Source of the DNA: Enoplolaimus lenunculus
Taxonomy: Eukaryota; Nematoda; Enoplea; Enoplida; Thoracostomopsidae
Length of the DNA stretch: 64,000 bases
Direction of reading: 5' to 3'
Assembly (NCBI GenBank): GCA_030248215.1
Contig: JASANG010003066.1
Location: 62,001 to 126,000, forward strand
In this document: positions 55,782-64,000 of the stretch, in pieces
Position numbering within the stretch: position 1 is the first letter of the stretch
Layout of the letters: every line of letters begins with the position of its first letter
Notes under the pieces: model-generated
The model's database searches: none
What the model was told of the DNA's origin: nothing
What the model saw: the letters and a program-made list of their open reading frames with translations, nothing else
Translations under genes and position numbers: made by a program

Positions 55782-58700
55782 ATGGCCGAATCCGGTGCAG
55801 TCGGACAACGCTACCGTCTGGCAGTGCTGGGTGCAAATAAAGTTGGCAAAACAGCGATAATTCGTCGATATTTGAACGATTCGTTCACGCAACGCTACAA
55901 AGAAACAAAAGATGACATTTATTCGAGAGATTTTGAGGTAAAAAAACCCCGGCACGGATTTTAAGATATTTCGAGTTAAAAGTTGAGTTTTCACATTTTA
56001 TAAAAAGTGAAAAAAAATTAATTTGCGTATTTTAAATTAACAAAAAGTTCATTTTACAGGTGCGAAATTGCGCTTTGCCACTCGACATCCACGATACAAA
56101 CGTAAAATATCCCGAAATCCAAAAGGTCGCACAGATGTCTGCGTCGGCATTTATGCTTGTTTACGCAATTGACGATGTTGAATCGTACAAAAAGGTAAAA
56201 GCAGTGTAAATTTCAGTGAGTTGATTTTAACTCAGAATGAGTTGAATCACTCAGTCTGAGTGAGGACTATCAGAACTCAGAATTTTGAGTTGATTCAATT
56301 GATTATGAGTTAATTAATCAACTCACCCAGAGTCAACTCAACTCAGAGTAAGAATCAACTGAACTCAAAGTGAGTTAATGTTTACTGATATTAATTCAGA
56401 CATAATCAACTCGCTAGTTGAATTGATTAATCAACTCATTGGAATTTACAATGTATATCTAAACAACGTGCATTCTGTGTAATCAAAATTCATCTGGCAC
56501 CATACGGACCTGGACAAACTCGAATTTTTCAAAACTTCAAATTTTTCTGTGAGATGATCTGGGAAGTAATGAGAAGCTCGAATAAGTAAAAGTTATTAAA
56601 ATCCTGTCACTTTCGGACAAATTATCGCACTGTAAATTTCAACGAGTTGATTAATCAATTCAGCTAGCGAGTTAGTTATTTCTGAATTAATATCAGTAAA
56701 CATCAACTCACTCCGAATTGAGTTGATTTGCATTCTCTGTCGAGTTGACTCTGGGGGAGTTAACTAATTAACTCAGAATAAATTGGATCTACTCAAAATT
56801 CTGAGTTCTGATAGTCCTAACTCAGACTGAATGATTCAACTCATCTGAGTTAAAATCAACTCACTGAAATTTAAAGTGCAGCGAACAAATAAATACGTTC
56901 GGTCTGTGTCTTATCGGTTTGTACACTTGCCAAGTGCCATATTTAAATGTTGTTGGTTACAGGTTCGATCCCTGTTGGAAGAAATTGTTGAACGGCGTAA
57001 AAATGATCTCGAATACATTCCAATCGTCATTGTTGCAAATAAAATTGACCTTGAAGATCAGCGTAAAGTAATACAGGAAATTGTGTCAAAAATAAAACGC
57101 TATTTTAAACGCTTTTCATAAATCTTCTTTAACCTTCTCACATTGAGTTGCTTGTAGGCAACTCAGCGCGGTGTATATACATTAAATAGTATATATCGCA
57201 CCGTGTTTAACAATTGCAACACGTATACATAGTACTGAATCACCACAAGACGTGAGAGCCTCCTCGGGCTCGAGCGTCAAGCTTTTATAGCTGAGTGGTG
57301 ATGGTATACGCCTCCCACTCCAGTCACTGGAGTTCGAATCCTAGCATAAAAGTAGGTCTCTGGGGAAATAGAAAATCTTCATGTGAGAAAGGATTAAGCG
57401 AAAAATTTTCAGTTTACTATCTTTAAAAACGCGTTTTATGAGGAGAAACAGTAAGGGTTTGCGCAATAATTTGCTGTGCCGGACGACACCGCGGCGGCGT
57501 GCGGCAACTTCTGATACGATTTCGAACACTGCATTCGACAGTGTTGTCATTGACCGTTGCCTGGGGGCATAAATCATTATCCACCAATAGTGGTATGTTT
57601 CAAGTATAAATTTTATGAATCTACCGCAGTGACCCACCTTTCCTATTTGTATAGGACCAAATGGCCGGCCAATGTAAAGAACAGTGGTGGAACAGTATTA
57701 TAAGCATATTCCTAAGCATAAGCCTAAGCGTAAGGATGACCATATTCCTAAGCCTAAGCCTAAGCCAAGCAAAAAAATTGGTCTAAAGCCTAAGTTTACT
57801 CTATTGTAGTCCCACAGACAAACGTTCCGCCCCTGATCTTTACGTGGGTCGGATAAGAGTCTGTATCCCTAATTTATAGTCCGTAAATTGACAATGTCCA
57901 AAATTGTAATAGAGTCCAAAAATGACAATTACTATTTTAGTTCGAAGTCATGGTCAGCAAAATGAAATGTTTCAGTTTTACTCATCGGCATTTCAAAAAT
58001 TTAAAAGAAAAAATGGTGCATGCATCGAAAATTTTAAAACGTGTTTGAATCACAAAGAGCAACCTGAACCGGCTTCTAACGCCGCAAGTGTGGTTGGACA
58101 GATCGGCGACGCCGCCCCCTTAACAGTTTGATTTCCACCCCGACCGAAAAAAATTTAAACAAAATGAAAATTTTTTCTTCGCAAATCTATATTTCTTTGC
58201 CCACTTTGAAAATACTGCTTAGCAATTCCAGGTTGCGACGCTGTCTGCTTCTGCTTAATACAACTGTCTCCGCAAATCTCGGCAAATTTTGGGGAACGCG
58301 TATCCCCATTTATGAGGTTGTATACGTCCCTGTCCCAGTACGGTGCGTTATTGTTTTTTGTTAATTTTAGGTCGATTCATCACACGCAATCAACTGCCAA
58401 ACAGAACTGAACATCGAAAGCCATAGTTCGTATATTGAAACATCAGCCAAAGATAACGCGAATATTTCTCAAATTTTTCAGGTAAAATATTTTGGCTGGT
58501 CAGCGGTAGCAAAACCTTTTTGACCTTTTACACAATGCAAGGGTCGTGCTTTACTAACCCGCCTCCCACCGATGGTGCTATTGGCACCAATTGGTACCAG
58601 GCAAACCTGTTTTTATCTTTAGACCAAAGGTAAGTCTAAAGATAAAGCCATGATTGTCGATACCGAGCGAAACTAAAATTTCGCCTTTGGATTAATTTGG

Positions 58701-60147
58701 TAAACGAGAGATTTTAGCTTCTCGTTCGCTTCGATCACCAGGTTTTCGTCGCTATTCCACCTTTGTTTTGGCTTGTGGTTGGCAGGGTATAGGTATTTAC
58801 AAGGGTGCAAACGGACGACAGTATAATAACGGAAACGGATAATGATTATAATAGCGGAAACGGAAAACGGATATGGATAAACGTTTCAAACATATTTTTT
58901 CTATTATCACAATTAAGGCTTGCAAATATTTGCTGGGCTTTCTTCTAAACTTTTGAAGTTAAAATAGCAGATGCATCGAAATTTTGGCCAATATAAAGAA
59001 CAGGGGCGGAACAGTATTGAACAGAGTGGGCTAAGACAGTAGGTCTTACGAGAATAACTTATCCTTACAGAGTACCGACAATAAACATAGCCATTTGAAC
59101 TTATATTTTCTTAACCTACATAAGCTTATGTTTTTGTCCCTATGCCATATGCACAGTACAAACCCTAAGCTATCTAAACGTAAGAATGAGTCTCTCACAT
59201 TTCAAATAAAACCTATAACAATATCTGCATACTGCACATACCAAAATGTCCATACGCCCCAAAAACCCCCCCTTTTTCCTCCTAAGCCTAAGCCAAGCAA
59301 AAAATAGTCTAGAGCTTAAGATTATTTATGTCCAGACACTCTAGCTACAATTGTAAAACATACTCTCTTTGTAGAGTAAAGACATTTTTTTTGCATCTGC
59401 GCAGCGTTATAACGTGATGCTCCAAAGCCAAGCAAAAAAAAACTTTACATTACTCATTGCGTCCTACGGAAACGTTCCGCCCCAAAAACGTTAAATGTTT
59501 CGGATGAATGTCGTAATTTGTGTACACTACACATGCCTCTCTGCCATCGTCTATTAACAATTTTTCGCGCGGGCTTATAAAAACATGTCTAGCGCTGTTC
59601 GCAGTTGTTTCAGATCCTTCTAAATATCAGCGGATTCCCGGAAGCCCAACGTAAGCGTCGCGAAGCTGCAGCGATTGAAAGCGGAGGTGGAAATCTTGGC
59701 TCAAACTTGCTAATTCCGTCCGGATTCAATCGTCGCCAACTGTCCATGAGAATTAGTCGCGCTAGACAGCGTGGCGGCGGTGCCGCTAGTGCAGGCTCTG
59801 GGCCTCGAACCGCTAAAGCTCGAATAGGCGGAAGTCCGAGCCCGCTGGGGGTTACGCATGAAACGGAACAAGGCGGCGTAAATCAAAACGAAGCTTATGG
59901 TCAACAACAGTTGAACTCAAGTGGATCGATATCAGCTCGAGGCGGTGCAGGTAACACAAACGGAGCGGGGGTCAGGCAGGAAGGAAGTGGGACTGCTTTT
60001 ACTCGGCACGGGAGCTTACTTCGTGGCACACAACGGTTGAGCATGAAAATTAAAACTTTGGCGACTGGTCACGAAGATGGAAATGGAAATATTGAAGCCG
60101 CACCTGTTAGTGGTCAACAAGGAGACGAAGAATGCCGCATTTCATGA
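55782..60147 (+). CDS. Ras-like small GTPase (RASD/Ras-dva-like), five exons
   Basis: Exons 55782-55937, 56060-56194, 56963-57067, 58371-58481 and 59614-60147 are all phase 0 with GT-AG borders, giving 346 residues. G1 is GANKVGKT (17-24). T42 in YKETKDD matches Ras Thr35. G4 is NKID (123-126) and G5 is ETSAK (155-159). The G3 region reads DIHDTNVKYP instead of DTxGxE: the glycine (Ras Gly60) is Val67 and the catalytic Gln position is Lys68. Ras Gly12 corresponds to Asn19. These changes predict poor intrinsic GTP hydrolysis or constitutive states, as in some atypical Ras proteins. After the fold come a basic stretch (EAQRKRR) and a Gly/Ser/Gln-rich tail of about 160 residues, ending CRIS, a CAAX-type farnesylation box like the CVIS of RASD1. 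Membrane attachment is inferred. Confidence 0.93.
56202..56453. mobile_element. GAGTTGATT MITE in Ras-like intron 2
   Basis: Starts CAGTGTAAATTTCAGTGAGT, seven bases after the splice donor, and ends CATTGGAATTTACAATG. Confidence 0.88.
56628..56878. mobile_element. GAGTTGATT MITE in Ras-like intron 2
   Basis: Starts CACTGTAAATTTCAACGAGT and ends ACTCACTGAAATTTAAAGTG. Second copy of the same family in one intron. Confidence 0.88.
57133..57393 (+). mobile_element. TTAA-flanked element carrying a tRNA-like pol III module
   Basis: 261 bp between TTAA at 57129-57132 and 57394-57397. Inverted ends CCTTCTCACAT and ATGTGAGAAAGGA. The tRNA-like unit at 57281-57353 has pairing outer arms (GCTTTTAT/ATAAAAGT), A box TAGCTGAGTGG and B box GAGTTCGAATCC. 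The anticodon arm is replaced by the hairpin CTCCAG-TCA-CTGGAG, so it is not a standard tRNA. Located in intron 3 of the Ras-like gene. Confidence 0.88.
57667..57850 (-). mobile_element. TelMITE in Ras-like intron 3
   Basis: Starts GGCCAATGTAAAGAACAGTG and ends CTGATCTTTACGTGGGTC, with CCTAAGCATAAGCCTAAGCG-type repeats. Confidence 0.88.
58805..58985. repeat. Dispersed repeat with GGAAACGGAAAACGG motifs
   Basis: Matches 10395-10560 in order, including GCTTGCAAATATTTGCTGGG and ATAGCAGATGCATCGAAAT. In Ras-like intron 4, immediately next to a TelMITE. Confidence 0.65.
58986..59500 (-). mobile_element. Degraded TelMITE in Ras-like intron 4
   Basis: Left end GGCCAATATAAAGAACAGGG and right-end remains CCTACGGAAACGTTCCGCCC. 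The two are separated by foreign sequence, with CCTAAGCCTAAGCCAAGCAA at 59282. Confidence 0.65.
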
Positions 60148-60186
60148 TATTGGACATTTCACTATGTTCTCAAATGAAACATTTTT

Positions 60187-60364
60187 GGCCAATGTTACTT
60201 TTAATGCCGTCCCAATGTCTGGTGGCTGGTGGATAACAGAGTAGGTTTTTCTAGACTACATTTTTTACTCAGGCTTAGGCTTAGGCTTAGGAATACGCTT
60301 TTGCAACGCTTAGGCTTATGAATACGCGTAATCTACTGTTACGGACCTAAAACGAACATTGGCC
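60187..60364 (+). mobile_element. TelMITE, subtype C, perfect 8-bp TSD
   Basis: Starts GGCCAATGTTACTTTTAATG and ends CTAAAACGAACATTGGCC. ACATTTTT flanks it at 60179-60186 and 60365-60372. It begins 40 bp after the Ras-like stop codon, so it may be part of the 3' UTR. Confidence 0.94.
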
Positions 60365-60505
60365 ACATTTTTAATTGGAATGAACATGCAATGCAAATGA
60401 AATCAACCACCTCCCCAAGGAACAAAACTACAACACTCGCTGTCACGTTCTGTAGTTTTATGCAAAATACAGTATTTGCATACATTTTGTTAAAATTCAT
60501 GGCCA

Positions 60506-60673
60506 GGCCAATGTACATAAATGAGGGTAGTAACAACAATATATATAAGCATATCGCTAAACATTAAGCACTCGCGTATGAATAAAACATATTCCTAAAC
60601 CTAAGCAAAAAATAGTCTATAATGCTTACTTATTCCTGCAGAAAATAATCCGGTCCTCATCTATGCACGGGCC
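60506..60673 (-). mobile_element. TelMITE
   Basis: Starts GGCCAATGTACATAAATGAG and ends CTCATCTATGCACGGGCC; few, decayed repeats inside. Confidence 0.8.
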
Positions 60674-60829
60674 AGAGCCCTTATCGACTTTTGCTGCTAT
60701 ACCAATGGCACTCTCAACGTGGCTATCTATTACGAGGGCTGCTCCCATAAACTAACATTGATTACCCTTGAACGCGCACTGTGTTAATATAAAACGCCAG
60801 ATTCACAGACGGAATGTCCGGCCTATGGA

Positions 60830-60984
60830 AAGATCAGGGTCGGAACGTTTTTCTGTAAAACTAAAAAAGGAAGCTTAAGCTTCAGACTAATTTTTTTTGC
60901 TTGACTTAGGCTTAGGAATAAGCTCATTCTTACGCTTACGCATATTCTTATAAAACTGTTCCGCCCCTATTCTTTACATTGGTC
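60830..60984 (+). mobile_element. TelMITE, subtype A, perfect 8-bp TSD
   Basis: Starts GGCCTATGGAAAGATCAGGG and ends CTATTCTTTACATTGGTC. GAATGTCC flanks it at 60822-60829 and 60985-60992. Confidence 0.95.
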
Positions 60985-61308
60985 GAATGTCCGGACGACC
61001 ACTTGCAGTCCGACATGAATCTATTTTTGTAGGTATAATGTATATATACATATCTACTATATCTGTACTAAATAAAGTGATTGTTATCAAAAAAGTTAGC
61101 TTAAAACGTTTGGAAAATCAGGAGAAAATGATTTATGCAGGTGGTCTTTGCTAAACATATTTCCTCGTTTTTAGCCCGTCGCCGCGATACCTAGGGAATT
61201 ATAGTTCAGAATATACCTAGTATAACAATTTTTAATTTTTAACCCAAAAGGTTACAAACTGCTCATTTATGTATAGTTAAACTGCCATCGACAATCTGCC
61301 GATTTATG

Positions 61309-61480
61309 GGCCCATGTTACTTTAAGCGGCGTCTAGGTTTCTGGTGGGTCTATAAAATAGTGGGTTTGGATTGTAGATTACATTTTTTGGTTAGGCTTAG
61401 GAACACATGTTTGCAACGCTTAGACTTAGACTTAGGAATACGCTTAATCTACTGTTACGCACCTGAAAGTAACATTGGCC
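61309..61480 (+). mobile_element. TelMITE, subtype C, perfect 8-bp TSD
   Basis: Starts GGCCCATGTTACTTTAAGCG and ends CTGAAAGTAACATTGGCC. GATTTATG flanks it at 61301-61308 and 61481-61488. Confidence 0.95.
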
Positions 61481-61488
61481 GATTTATG

Positions 61489-61916
61489 AATACGCAGTAT
61501 GGTATTTTGTAAAAATTAAGTTCAGTAGTCGGCAATTGGCAGTGTTGTCTCAAGCCGGACGGTTATAAACCTCATTGAAAACATTTTTACTTCCAATAAA
61601 ACAAGTTTCGATACAACATCGTTGTTAAAAGTAAATGCCAAAAGGTTCTGAAACCGAATCCGAACTTTTGCTGCCATTCGGTCATCAAATGAATTAATAT
61701 TTGACCACACTTTTACTATGATTAATGCAAACAAGCACACTTTATTCAGTGCAACTCTTGCAGGGCACACAATTATCACTTGCAATTTCTTCAACAATTA
61801 AAATACTAGCACCCGTGATAAAAAAACTACTTACGCTTATTTCGTTCAAAATCGGAATTTTTGCTATAACTATTTTGTCACTCTTGGCTCTACGTCTTCA
61901 GTTAGCAAGTTCGAGT
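61489..61916. other. Intergenic, nothing certain
   Basis: Open frames on both strands overlap each other and show no family signature. Further exons of the transporter fragment at 61917-62219 were looked for and not found. Confidence 0.35.
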
Positions 61917-62219
61917 TCACTTCAAAAAACAATCTATTGCTTTCGATCCGTTGATTCGTCGTTCTGGAGCTTGAATTTCAACTCCAAGTTGAGTTCGATT
62001 AATTCCAGCGATAGCTTGTAACAATTTCAACGCGTGTTCGTGTCGTCCTGTGGCGACTAATCAACGTCCACTCTCGTCAACGAGAAAGTGATAGCTGTAG
62101 AACGCAATGCTTGAGGTAGAGGGTTGCTCAAAGTACCAGCTGAACCCATATCCTGCATACGTATAGCAGTAAAGGCAAATCACCGGACACGCGACTGCTT
62201 CAATTATCCACATCACTAT
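61917..62219 (-). pseudogene. SLC22 (organic ion transporter)-like fragment
   Basis: The minus-strand stretch follows an acceptor-like TTTTTCAG (62220-62227) and reads through 101 codons with one TGA at 62061-62063. Around it the product reads YHFLVDESGR, stop, LVATGRHEHALKLLQAIAG. This aligns in spacing with the PESPRWLL...GR..EA..IL..IA..N segment that follows TM6 in SLC22/major-facilitator organic ion transporters; the stop falls on the normally conserved Trp. Preceding residues are hydrophobic, as expected for TM5-TM6. Neighbouring exons were not found. It is probably a relic, or an exon with a base error. Identification rests on motif memory only. Confidence 0.5.
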
Positions 62220-62392
62220 CTGAAAAACACGTTGCAAGTCATACGCTTAACCAATTTCATATATTCAATAAACTCGAGTTTAAATCCCAGCTTGAACTTG
62301 GATCTCAAATGTAAAAGCACAAAAGCCATATCTTGTTATACAAAGCTGGAACGCGTTTGATACGTAATACGACCATGATTATGGCCCCATTT

Positions 62393-62456
62393 TTGCAACG
62401 CTTAGGCTTAGGAATACGCTTAATCTACTGTTACGCCCCTCAAAGTAACATTGGCC
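62393..62456 (+). mobile_element. 64-bp TelMITE with perfect 8-bp TSD
   Basis: Starts GGCCCCATTTTTGC and ends CCCTCAAAGTAACATTGGCC (subtype C right end). ATGATTAT flanks it at 62385-62392 and 62457-62464. The left arm has almost gone, and about two TTAGGC units remain. Confidence 0.92.
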
Positions 62457-62764
62457 ATGATTATTATATTCTAAAATGTTACTTAGTGCAAGAGTTGCAA
62501 CCATTTTGTCTAGTATTATATACTTATTCTCGCAAGATGTGGAGTATAATTGTAACCGCCTTCGCGTATTTGCAAGTTCGTAATTCTTGAAAAAACTGAC
62601 GAGGATTATTATGCATTGGAAGCGTCTAGTAAGGGTGGTGCTATGCGCTTTGATTAATTTAATGACGTCCAGCACCGTCCGAATCCATACGACAATTTGG
62701 CGTCTATGGTATCAATACACACGGTCCTAAAAAGTTAAACAGCGTACTTGAAAACCAAGCTATC
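62457..62764. other. Intergenic, nothing recognised
   Basis: Sequence downstream of the minus-strand P450; no repeat or gene recognised. Confidence 0.4.
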
Positions 62765-63827
62765 TCATTTCTTAGGCGTCAACTTTCCCATTGGCTTTTG
62801 TTTTGGTCGACTAACAGGCAAAAATTTGTACTGAACAGGCTCTTGAAGATCTATTAATGCACAATTCCATTTCGCGTAAAACTGCGTAAGTATCTCCTGA
62901 AAATAAACGTACACAGAATAGCTGAGTAAAGTTTATGAGCACGTTTGCTACCAAATTAAGGTATTCTAAAAATCGCCCGTGCTACTTTTGAGATGTCCTG
63001 TTTCTCCGACGGAATGCAACAGAGGTAGGCTTAGTCATTAAACAAGTTGATTTTGCTTACGCTTAGGTTTAGATTTTTCTACGCTAACGCTTAAGCTTAG
63101 GTTTTTGGCCTCGCAACACGCTTTGGCTACCATTACGCTCCTAAAAGTAACGTTGACCATAAAATTTTCGCACAGTAATTATCATTAATGTCATGCTAAT
63201 CTCAGTAGTTCAAGCCGCACTTTAACTTAAAACTTTTAGCATTTCAATATATTTTGAAGTTTGGTAGCAGAAGGATTTAGATAGCAGTAAAAACAAGATT
63301 CCGATGTTACGTTACTGCACTGGAGCTACGTTTTACGTTTCAGGATACACATCCGGCAAATGAAAATACCGAAGTCGAGTGTCGATGTTTTGCCGGATCT
63401 GAATATCTGGTCACATAAATGGCGACAAAACATTTTCAGAAAAAATCGGAATTCTAACACAGAATCCGAATTCGGCTTGCATTCCGAAGAGTACCTTAAA
63501 CATTCGAAGCATCAGTTGTCGTCCAATACAATCTCTGGCGCCACCACCAAACATGAACAAATTTCTTTCGGGACAAATGCCGTTCTCCGCTTTCCGCCAC
63601 CTGCTGGGCTTGAACACGAGTGGACTCTCAAACACAGAGGGATCCCGATGGGCAGCGAGAGTGTGAAATACAACGGGTCGACCTTCGGGAATGTTGTAGC
63701 CGTCGATTGTTGTAGGTTTCGTAGCAAATCGCCTGCCTCCGACAAACGGTGGCCACAACCGTAAAACTTCCCACAACGCCGAGTCGAAAGTTTCGGCACG
63801 AAGCTCACCTCGAGAGTCAAGTAATTG
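62765..63827 (-). CDS. Cytochrome P450 paralogue, last two exons (partial)
   Basis: Minus-strand exons 63827-63495 and 62896-62765 have the same borders and phase as the last two exons of the P450 at 3389-7552. The first carries LWEVLRLWPP (ExxR), FKPSRW and the heme loop FGGGARDCIG. The second ends in RPKQKPMGKLTPKK before TGA. Protein identity with the first gene is high (most residues in the ExxR to heme segment are the same). No disabling change is seen in these exons. The N-terminal exons must lie beyond position 64000. The two P450 genes converge across the window, which suggests an inverted duplication within a P450 cluster. Confidence 0.92.
62974..63158 (+). mobile_element. TelMITE in the P450 paralogue's last intron
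   Basis: A subtype C-like left end (GCCCGTGCTACTTTTGAGAT), TTAGGTTTAGATTTTTC-type repeats and right end CTAAAAGTAACGTTGACC. The intron of the other P450 copy (6570-7420) has only scattered TTAGGC words (near 7250-7300) and no recognisable element here. Confidence 0.72.
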
Positions 63828-64000
63828 CTGAAACAGTTTTCAGAAGTCTAGGAATGAAAAAAAGCACCAGAACTTAACAGAAATGTTAAACAGTTTAAAT
63901 CATAGTTAGTTTGCCATTTCCGGCTGTGCAACATAATCAATTCTTTAAGACTAAATAGGTTTAAAACCTCAAAATTTCGTCATTGTACTACCCAGCTTCA

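Noticed and set aside
57281-57353. Functional tRNA gene
   Set aside because: A and B boxes are present, but the anticodon arm cannot fold normally and the whole unit is repeated inside a TTAA element.
57922-58364. Extra coding exon in Ras-like intron 3
   Set aside because: Two frames are open, but the flanking exons already join in phase across conserved G4-G5 sequence and no Ras-family insert is expected there.
1-64000. Retrovirus, LTR element, LINE or Polinton remains
   Set aside because: No reverse transcriptase, integrase, capsid-like or polymerase segment was recognised on either strand.

Overview
This is a eukaryotic, AT-rich, intron-containing animal window with few genes and many small DNA transposons. 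Two things point to a protostome, possibly a nematode: the dispersed TTAGGC repeats (the canonical nematode telomere hexamer) and a GPCR of the DMSR / myosuppressin / FMRFamide-receptor type. The species cannot be fixed from sequence alone, and the TTAGGC copies here sit inside transposons rather than at a chromosome end.

Host genes. (1) A cytochrome P450 on the plus strand, about 3389-7552, at least nine exons, heme-binding and ExxR motifs intact. (2) A DMSR-like rhodopsin-family receptor on the plus strand, 28452-32700, two exons, with an unusually long third cytoplasmic loop. (3) A Ras-like small GTPase on the plus strand, 55782-60147, five exons, with a long low-complexity tail ending in a CAAX-like box. 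(4) The last two exons of a second, closely related P450 on the minus strand, 62765-63827; its 5' part lies beyond the right edge. (5) A minus-strand fragment resembling an SLC22 organic-ion transporter at 61917-62219, with an in-frame stop at a position that is normally Trp. Exon calls were made by hand from splice signals, reading-frame phase and family motifs. The genes do not form an evident pathway.

Mobile DNA fills most of the rest. The dominant family, called TelMITE here, is a short TIR element (64 to about 370 bp, outer ends like GGCCCATGTAAAGA) whose interior is made of TTAGGC-type repeats. More than 35 copies or fragments are present, and many have perfect 8-bp target-site duplications, which suggests hAT-type mobilisation. 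Other families are: an 8-bp-TSD family starting CAGGGTGCAACCGG; two TA-flanked palindromic families (ends CACTGCAAAA and CACTGTAAATT); a TAA-flanked family (CCCTATTCACACG); a TTAA-flanked family that carries a tRNA-like pol III module; a tRNA-derived SINE-like repeat; a Stowaway-like element; several fold-back repeats; and one internally deleted piggyBac element with intact ends. Some are nested several deep (35.6-37.1 kb).

Layout: 1-3.4 kb repeats; 3.4-7.6 kb P450; 7.6-28.4 kb repeats including piggyBac at 23.5-25.2 kb; 28.5-32.7 kb GPCR; 32.7-55.7 kb repeats including a 26-bp minisatellite at 51.1-51.7 kb and a 52-bp-arm palindrome at 45.5 kb; 55.8-60.1 kb Ras-like gene; 60.2-62.5 kb TelMITE cluster plus transporter fragment; 62.8-64 kb second P450.
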